From Marsupella aquatica (taxonomy: Eukaryota; Marchantiophyta), in NCBI GenBank assembly GCA_973895155.1, contig OZ316893.1:7936001-8000000 (forward strand): 64,000 bases of DNA. The letters are read 5' to 3'. A model generated the notes under the pieces. That model was not told where the DNA came from. It made no database searches and saw only the letters and a program-made list of their open reading frames with translations. Made by a program: the position numbers and the translations under genes. Of this stretch, positions 55,954-64,000 are shown one piece after another; position 1 is the stretch's first letter, and every line of letters starts with the position of its first letter.

Positions 55954-58495
55954 CACTTAGGAAACATTACTCTAAAACATGTTTTCATTTCTGTGCAAAT
56001 AACATGATAGAATTGTATGAGCCCAAGAATGAGTAGCTTCACTTTAACAACACATTAGCCAGTCTAAGGAGTCAGAACACTACTATAGATATCTTTCATG
56101 TAAGTCTCAAACATTCCAAGTCCAATTCAAAGGCACATTATACATAATTAATTTTATAGTAGAGACAAAATTTTCTAGATATCAAAACCCTCTATAGTGA
56201 GGTGCATTTTCGCTCTGAACACAACGGGGCTTACAATTTGATACCAAAGATCACCGAGGGATTAAAATCCAAGACTGTCACAACAAAATTTCGCACTCGG
56301 CACCCTGACTGGTGGGCCTAGTGATTCAGTAGACCAACTACAAAATTGGTTCCTGACCAGCAACACAATCAAGATTTCCACCTCTTCAAAGGCAGAAAGG
56401 CGGACGTATTTTAGATTTGACAGATTTCGAAGGCGAGGGAAGAAACTTTTACGTGTCACACACATGCACAATCTCCAAATTCGGGATCGGAACAAGGGGA
56501 AGGCAGCGCAAAACAGGTGTTTGGAATTTCTTAAACTCCCAAGCTTGAGGGCCTGAAGTCAGACTGGGGTCGGTTCAGTCTAGACAAATAATTTCGAGGC
56601 TAGACCCGACTTCCGGAATTGCGGGAAGTGTGGGACTACACTACGGCAGTCCCAACCCAGATGGCAAGTGCACATTGGGTATGAGCTGGTGGACGAGCTT
56701 CCTCTCATTTCGGAGAAGACTTGGGTTTGGTGTTTCGTACGTGTGGTCCCAACTGCTAACACTACAGTCCAACTCTAAACACTGTAGTGATTGTCCAACC
56801 TTTTGTGCAAATTGGCTATGGCCTATGGGTCAGAACCACGCAAAGATGCGTCGGACATGAAGGCAAAGTATGAAGCGAATATGAAGGGGAAAGTATCAAG
56901 CAGTGTAATACTGAGCCAAACATATATTATATTTCACACTCCCAATAAGGAAAGGCCCTCTCTTGGGTAGACTCTATCCGACATGCATGAGGCCCAATAA
57001 ATGAGAGGCAACCAAAGATCGAAAAGGCCTACAGACTTACAGAGGTCTACAGTAGGCAGATGTACACAACCACAACCCTGAACAAAGGACTTAAAAAGCC
57101 TACCTATTGGTGGAGCCCCCGGTACGACGGTCACCCACAAGGATTTGACTAGAAGGTCACCCAAAGGAATTTGACTGTAGATTCTAAAACCAACTGTATC
57201 ATCCCTATGATGAGTAGTGAACTAGTGAATGCCTTGTTAGCCCTCCTCCTAAATATATAGACATCCCCTGTCCAACAGAAAGTCATCATGACAGAAACCA
57301 GGGATAAGGCTTGCACTCGTGTATGGTGTAAGTAAATAAGAAAGGGTCAAGGATTGGTAGTCGAACCACAAAGACCTCCAAAGCAATAAGGTGTTAGGAT
57401 ATGATGCTGGGATGTTCTTTGGTGTGTCAATAATGTCATATAAGGCTCTGGTCTCCGTAGAAAATTTCTTTTTTGCATGGAAAGGGAAATTTTGTTAGGC
57501 ATGGATATAATTTCCCCTTGTTGGATCTTGCAAAAGGTTTGTTGTATCTATATTACTTGGCACTTTTTTTGCCTTCAAAACCAAATGAATTGTCAGCATA
57601 CATAAACAGGCAAGCCCCAAAAGGCAAAACCCAAGTGTACCGAAGGTCGAGGTGCTACAATCAGGTGGGTCCGGAACGAGGGGAGAAGCCCGCACCGCCC
57701 ATGGCTTTCCAGTCCTGGTATGCACTGAAGCAGCTGTAAGTTCCCCATGATGTCCTTCACCACCGAAACTATCCCGAAACTCTATCCCCAGGATGAGATG
57801 CTGTAAGTACTTCTGCAATCGCACGCCCACGAATTTCCCTGTGGAATAATTTGGCCAAGTTGTTCTATCTTGGCGCTGAAAAGTGCCGAACAAAGTGGGT
57901 AGGAAAAAATGTCGAGGTAATCCTGCATCAAGTCCACTTTCATTTGGAATATTGTGCAATTTTTATTGATAATATCTTTTGCCTCTAGTTATCGAGCCCT
58001 TAATTTATCTCCAGCGCTCTCCCATAGTTTTTAAGCAAATAAATGGCGACTGTGGTGAAGCAAGTATAGAAAAGGATCGGAGGAGGGCAAGTGAGGGTGT
58101 GGGACCCCTGAAACAACTTCTGGAGCAGGTAGATGTGGCCGGTTAATTTGCCAGCCCTCCTCCCGAGGTTTCTCGTTATCTTCCAAGACCCTGGTGTCTG
58201 ACAGGAACAGCAGCCTCCGACTCACTGCAATTTGTTGAGCTTGTTTTGCAATTTGGATCCAAATCACCAATTCACCTCCAACGACGCTAAACATTTAACT
58301 CAACTTTCCTCAGACTTGGCATAATAATTCAGTGTTTTGCAGCTCCGACATTTCCTCATGTGTGGCATCATCGAGAATTTTGTTTGCAAGGGCGCTGAAC
58401 TTTTGCGAGCTACAGTATTAAATTTGATTTACAATGTGCCAGTACGTACCACAAGAGAGCCGCTAAAATTTCGTTGCAACGGAATGCATTACCGG

Positions 58496-58680
58496 AGTAA
58501 TAAATCGGATGCAGTGATGTTTTTCTTCTTGGATTAGGACAGCACGAAGGCATCCATTCCTTGTGACGAGCCCAGAATATATTATTTCGAGTAATGAACC
58601 GGATACAGGATTGTTTTTCTTCTTGGATTAGGACATCACGAAGACATCCCATTCCCTCTGAAGAGCTCAGCATATATTTT
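58496..58680. repeat. Tandem duplication, period 94 bp
   Basis: TTTTTCTTCTTGGATTAGGA appears at about 58520 and 58614, each preceded by CGGATrCAG and followed by CAkCACGAAGrCATCC. The copies are moderately diverged. Confidence 0.8.
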
Positions 58681-60310
58681 TCGTTTGTGGAAAACGTGAA
58701 GACCTCAACCGCACAAATTCAAAGGTGAAGCTCTCATCCTCAACCTGCAAGAACCTACCAAACCATCCTTCTGTGTACTCTGTAATGACCTTCAAATTAC
58801 ATAACAGTCCACTTGAATGTTACCCAGTCTGCTCTACTACTTCCAGACAACCACTGCATGCTCGCCTTCAGAATTGTATCAGAATCATGCGAGACATGAT
58901 GGTCACTTCAGTCGGCAGTTCTCAATTGTTGAACTCAAAGAAACATTTTATAAGACCGTGTATCAAAGAATTTTTTAAGAGAGCAACAAGAACGCCACCC
59001 TTTCAGGGCTACCACGCAAGACCTGAACCAGCACTTCTCCGACCAACACCCGCAATGCTCTCCATATATTTTGCACTTGTTCAGGAGCAACATCTGCAGA
59101 GAATCACCTTCTTTGCTAAAATTATATGAAGTTCTCTAGTCCTCTAAAGACGGTTACTCACGTACCATATGGCTTTGGGCAGGCGGCGGCCTATTATCCT
59201 TGTTTTTCTGGCCAAACAAGCAGCGCGTCTTGAAAAGTACGGAGTACATGCAAATCCAACTTAGATACAAGGGCATCTCAAATCGATTACTCTCACGTGA
59301 AGCTCGTTCTGTCCCTACCACCTTTTACTGGGAAACCGAAGTCCTGAACACTGAACCTAGCAAGAGATAATCATGTTGGCTAGCTAGGTACCCTGTAGAA
59401 TTGTACATGCGTCCAGCTAGCGACTGATTCAGGTTACGAGCTTTGGTCCAAATCCAGAGACACGGTAATCGAGCAAGATATATGTTAAGTTATTGTGGGT
59501 AAGTGCATTGTGAAGATTCTGTACCTCTCGGCAGCGAGCTACAGTACTGACTCATCAGGTTCTAAGTTTTGAGATGGGAGCAACTCCTGAAGCGTCCTTG
59601 ATAATTATGTGTTTTGATATTCGAAGTTTAGCGGCATCGGAGGATCAAATCACGAAATTGATATCCAATTCGGAGGATCGAAATCCCGAAATTGCTCTGC
59701 CCCTCTCTCAGTCTTAGGTTAGTGTTAAAAGTACGTTCTCGGTTTAGGACAGTTCTGGAGTTCCGGGCTTACAGTAGAAGTTAGAGAGCTTAAACCTTCT
59801 TTGTTTTATGAGGGGAAAATTTTGTTCGAAGTGTTCCTATTATCTGACCAAGAATTCCTTTCCTTCATTTGAACTGGGCGCGGATACTCTCATCAGTCTC
59901 TCGGATCTGATCCTAGTACTCTGAAGGACGGCCTCTGCTCGCCCCCGAACAGATTTCGCCGTACGCTGCTGCACTTTACTTGAATTGAAAGAATGGGTCC
60001 CCCAGAAACAACCCTTGGACCCGAAAACGAGGACAAAAGAAGCTCCAAGCTAGTCACAGCCCTCGAGCCAAAAAGGCAAAACCGTCGGTCAGACTTGGGG
60101 CCCCACCCACACGTTGGTGTTGTTGGTACTGAAAAACTTCTCCAGGAGTCCAGTCTGTCTGTCTGTTCGCTCCCTCTTCACAGTCTAATTCCCATAATAA
60201 TAATCGACTGATGACCTTCGCGGGCATGGAATGGACCGAATGTCACACACCATTTAGGAAAATGCCCAGAAATTGTTGCGATGCGGAAGATCGACATAAA
60301 ATTCGTCCCT

Positions 60311-60379
60311 ACGCATCCCTCCGAACCTCCCACCTATGCATCTCCACGCATCCCTCCGAACCTCCCACCTATGCATCTC
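60311..60379. repeat. Perfect tandem duplication, period 35 bp
   Basis: ACGCATCCCTCCGAACCTCC begins at 60311 and again at 60346, each followed by CACCTATGCATCTC. Confidence 0.9.
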
Positions 60380-60799
60380 GTGGAGGGATATGCTCAATAG
60401 ACACCCTTCACGAGAAACTTTACTTGATGAGCCTCTTCCAAACTTTTTTACCCTAATCAGCCCCCTCATTATGGCCCGTACCCTTTTCTCCCGTGTAAGG
60501 CAGTTCCCCTGTGTAAAGGCCATACTGCACAGTTTTCAGCCTTACTGGGTGACTTTCACAGTACCCATTCAACCACGCAGTAACCAGACAAAAATTATAG
60601 TGACTGTGCTAAGATCCATTACCAACGGGACCTCGTAGTTAGAGGTGAAAATCAGGCCTTGCACCTCTGCGCCGCCACTATGAACATTAGGGTTATCTTA
60701 TGCTAATTAATTAGAATACATTGACATGAGTGTATTCTATTTGTAAAACCAAGTTCCGTGCTTTAGGTTCAAGGTCTGTCATCTTTTGTGGGGGTTCTA

Positions 60800-61385
60800 G
60801 GTAGGATCGACGTTTTGCGTGGTTTTACGGAGGTTTTGTGCAGAGGCTCGTTTACTGTTGATGACAGGCCATTTTGCTGATGATCGTGCTAGTTGACGAT
60901 TGTGGTGGTTGATGATTGTGTTTCTTTCATGGCTTTACGAAGGATTTGGGCAGAGGTGTGGTTGACTGTTGGCGGCGGGACATTTTGGAGACAATCGTGC
61001 TGGTTGACGTTTTTGCTGGGCGTCGTTTACTGCTAGCGGCGGGCCATTTTGCTGTCGATCGTGCTGGTTGACGATTGTGCTGGTTGATGATCGTGTTTCT
61101 TTCGTGGCTTTATGGAGGATTTGGGCAGAGGTGTGGTTGACTGTTAGCGGCGGGACATTTTGGAGAATTGTGCTGGTTGACGTTTTTGTTGGGCGTCGTT
61201 TACTGCTAGTAGTGGGCCATTTTGCTGTCGATCGTGCTGGTTGACGATTGTGCTGGTTGATGATCGTGTTTCTTTCGTGGCTTTACGGAGGATTTGGGCA
61301 GAGTTATCGTTGACTGTTGGTGGCGGGCCATTTTGGAGATGATCGTGCTGTTGACGATTCTGCTGGTCGACTTCGCTCAATTCTG
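60800..61385. repeat. Minisatellite, period about 173-176 bp, over three copies
   Basis: GTGCTGGTTGACGATTGTG begins at 60885, 61061 and 61234, with a degenerate partial unit before. Each unit contains CGTGTTTCTTTCrTGGCTTTA, GGATTTGGGCAGAG and GGCGGGmCATTTTG. Within units GTGCTGGTTGACG itself is repeated. The unit length is close to a nucleosome repeat, but only about 3.5 units are present. Confidence 0.85.
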
Positions 61386-62288
61386 GCAAGTTCCATTTCG
61401 CTTCAATGATTGTTGTTTTTGGTGGTTTTAGATTGAGATGATCACTTCCGATATTGATTTCCTGGCAAACTTGTTAAAATCCATCACCTAGATTGAAGTT
61501 CTCTTTCTGTTTCAACCTTCTGTTTTCATTTTCCTGCATGATACGAGTGGATGAATGGGTAATCAATATGCTTGCTCAGTAGGGAGGATTCTAGCCAGGA
61601 GTCCAGGTTTGGAGTACCACGAGGCACAATGCAAGGAACTGGACCATGAAGGGGAGGGGAGGGGAAGATAATACGAGCTTAGTGGTACGATAATTTGCTT
61701 TCTTACATCTAAATTTTCTCAACTTCTCTTGTTGGTTTGGTCTAGCTATCATCAGAATCACCTCTTGTTGTGCTCTTCTTCATAATAGTGCAGATCATTT
61801 GCATCGTCTTGCGTCTTCCGGTTCTGTTGCATAGTTTCAATACTACATGGATAACAATGTAGGGACTGCTTTCATTTGGCAGTTGAATCCTGTCCTTGAA
61901 TTTGTGAATGAAGTTTCCTCTCAGGATTTTGTGGTTGCCTGCAAGCTCTAGGCAAAGTGGACTTCATGACAGGGATTGATCTGCGTCTGACTTGAAGGGG
62001 GAGATTCTCGGTCGAAGCACTAGGTATGACTGACTGCATGTCGATGAATGTTGGAGGTGCATGTTTTGAATACCATGACATGGATGTTTGCGAGTTCTTC
62101 TACTCTCTTTGAATACCATGACATTCGTGTCTTCTAAATTTGCTTATCTGTTGAAGTCGTCGGCATGAGTGTAGGGACCGCTCTGCTTCCATTAAGGAGT
62201 GGAAAGCAATACAGGCTGAAGGTCAAGGTCATAGGCTGGAGAGGTTGGGTTCGATTTTGAGCCCAACCAAGGTTCATGCTCAGTTTCC

Positions 62289-64000
62289 ATGGCGCCACGA
62301 ATGAGAAGAATTCGGGTAGCAGAGGAAGAGAATCACTTCTGACATCGTGTCGATGCTGAAGGCAAGCATGTGTTTGTCTGCATAGCTGGTGATCACAAGC
62401 CTCGATCATTTTCTTCCTTTGCTGGTTTCCAGACCCACATGGACGTCACACACAAGTTGGAGTTGCCACTTGCATTACTGGAGGCGGGCAAACCTTGGTT
62501 GTTCTCAAAATCCGACTTCTCCACTCGGATTGCCAAGAAACATAAGGCCCCTGGGCCAAATGTGAGGAAGGACAACAATCAGGCCTCTTGGAACCGGCTT
62601 TGATCCACTGTGCGACTTCGGTGGAGACAGACTAAGTTGCGGAAGAAGACAATGCTAAAGAAGAAGTATGGTGTTGCTGCAGATGAGCCGCTTGTTCCTG
62701 CAAAATCATTGCTTATTCGTGTCATCAAGGAAGTGCACATACATGCAGGGCAGGCTAATGGTTGGTCATCCTTGTTGGATGACAGTTTGTACGAGATGTT
62801 GCAAGACTCTGTGTCAGCTACTGCAATTTCTCCTATTCTGTCTTGCTGGGTTGCTTCAATCCGAGCTTTGCCGGTACTCCTACCTAGAGATCGTAAGTTG
62901 CAGGCACTTCAATTAGATTGTAGTGTCCTGCCATGCATTTTCCCCCGGGCAGATGTGGAGGTGCAACCTCCCGAGCTGATGCAGTTTGATACAATTCGAG
63001 AGGCTCTCATTGCAGATGCCTTGAATTACTTGACTCAGAAAAGAGCGCTTCTGTAGTGGAAGCATGGGCCCAAAGAAGTGGACTTCAATGCTGCATACCA
63101 AGATTACAAGGAGTGGAAAGAAGAGCAAAAGCCTGTCAGCATAGCCACAACCACTAACAATTTGCTACAGGAATACAAAGGTCGGGGCATGACCACTGAA
63201 GCTGCACGAATAGAGGTATGAACTTTTTATTTTACTTCCTGCAATCTTTGCTTGTTGTTTGTACATTCCATTCTCATTTTGTCCCAACCATGTGCAGGCT
63301 GGACTAAATGAAGAGTGGGAGGACACTTCTGATGATAGTGACTATGAGCCTGGGCCTGAGAAGTGGGGTCTATTGCTAAATGATGCTGATAAACAGCCAG
63401 ATGAGCCAGACGTTGTATCTGAACCTGTCCTCAATACTTCAGTTGGGGACCCGCCTCTTGTACAAGATCCTATTCAGGTTCCTTCTCATGTTCAGGATGA
63501 TGAAGACAATGATCATCAGAATCCTTCTCATGTTGAGGATGTTGACCATCTTATTGAGCATCCTGTTCATGATCCTATTCAGGATCCTATTGACCATCCT
63601 GTTCATGATCCTATTGACCATTCTGTTCAGGATCCCATTGACAATCCTATTCAGGATGTTTATGAACAAGGAATCAACTTTTCACAACAGTGTGACTTGG
63701 TTTCAAGCCTCCAAAATATTCTTCACGCCTATGGAGAGGGAGAGGACGGCTACCCCCTCCAGGTTAGTCTTTGTTTCTTTGCTTCAATTACTTTTGAAAT
63801 TTCTTTGCAAATTGTGAATACATGAGCCTCATCGTATTTGGATGCTCCTTCTGTTCATTGCAGGAAGGAGTAGTATCGGAGACTATCTCGGAGTTCGTAG
63901 CACCACCAACCCCTACACCTGAGACTCTACTCCCAGACTTCATAGCGCCAGTTGCAGCAACAGCACCAGCCCCTATACCGTGTATATTAGTCTCGGAGTC
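62289..64000 (+). pseudogene. Decayed gene of unknown family, running off the window
   Basis: A frame from ATG 62289 (MAPRMRRIRVAEEENHF) continues through TGA 62340-62342, TGA 62601-62603 and TAG 63054-63056 in the same frame to a splice donor at 63216. Acceptors then follow at 63297 and 63864, with exons at about 63298-63762 and from 63865 to beyond the window. Seen: a C2H2-like motif (VFVCIAGDHKPRSF to FQTHMDVTHK), a basic stretch RWRQTKLRKKTMLKKK, a helical middle with LLPRDRKLQAL, an acidic WEDTSDDSDYEPG, and imperfect repeats of DPIQDPIDHPVHDPIDH at about 63560-63660. All three stops fit single C-to-T or G-to-A changes. I do not recognise the family; a TNPA-type transposon gene or a host gene are both possible. 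Confidence 0.6.

Larger units (their letters stand above)
55960..62288. other. Intergenic region with tandem repeats
   Basis: No gene or transposon with recognisable coding capacity is seen. The segment carries a 94-bp duplication at 58496-58680, a 35-bp duplication at 60311-60379 and a minisatellite at 60800-61385. Open frames are short and overlap on both strands. Confidence 0.5.

Noticed and set aside
1-64000. tRNA, rRNA or CRISPR features
   Set aside because: No T-loop/anticodon pattern with cloverleaf pairing, no rRNA-like conserved core, and no regularly spaced identical short repeats with unique spacers were seen; the tandem repeats are contiguous.

Overview
The window is nuclear DNA of a streptophyte plant. 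Two conserved, many-intron plant genes lie about 35 kb apart: a MUT9-like/PPK casein-kinase-I-type kinase (minus strand, 4925-10020, 16 coding exons, 796 aa) and the flap endonuclease FEN1 (plus strand, 45285-50229, 17 coding exons, 390 aa). Both splice models close in frame from start to stop with GT-AG introns. The introns are short and the species cannot be named from the sequence; nothing proves or excludes a non-flowering plant.

The space between the two genes (about 17.0-44.7 kb) is a stack of class II transposons whose borders can be read directly. A PIF/Harbinger element (Harbinger-1, decayed, 5' truncated) was split by a 19,930-bp CACTA element (CACTA-1, 17985-37914, TSD ATT). CACTA-1 was in turn split inside its own SET-domain gene by a second CACTA of another family (CACTA-2, 22566-32246, 9,681 bp, TSD AAT). 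At the far end of Harbinger-1 lies a second Harbinger (Harbinger-2, 38905-44654, 5,750 bp, TSD TAA, near-perfect 25-bp TIRs). It ends only about 630 bp upstream of the FEN1 start codon.

Both CACTA elements have the same three genes in the same arrangement: a TNPA-like coiled-coil protein, a divergently transcribed SET-domain protein with a Cys-rich N-terminal motif, and a tnp2 transposase (Transposase_21). Each element has its own short repeat word (TCCGATGC in CACTA-1, TTGCGAAG in CACTA-2). That word is concentrated in the two subterminal regions and again inside the element, between the divergent TNPA/SET genes and in the first TNPA intron. In CACTA-2 the TNPA and SET genes are intact while tnp2 is broken; in CACTA-1 all three are broken. 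Harbinger-2 keeps an intact MYB/SANT-like gene and an intact third coiled-coil gene, while its transposase has two nonsense codons. Most premature stops in the window fit C-to-T or G-to-A changes, as expected for methylated silenced DNA.

The flanks (1-4.9 kb, 10.7-17 kb, 50.2-62.3 kb) are intergenic, with tandem repeats, microsatellites, LTR fragments of one retrotransposon family, a short MITE-like repeat also found inside CACTA-1, and no recognisable host gene. At 62289 to the right edge is a decayed gene of unknown family with three in-frame stops, running off the window.
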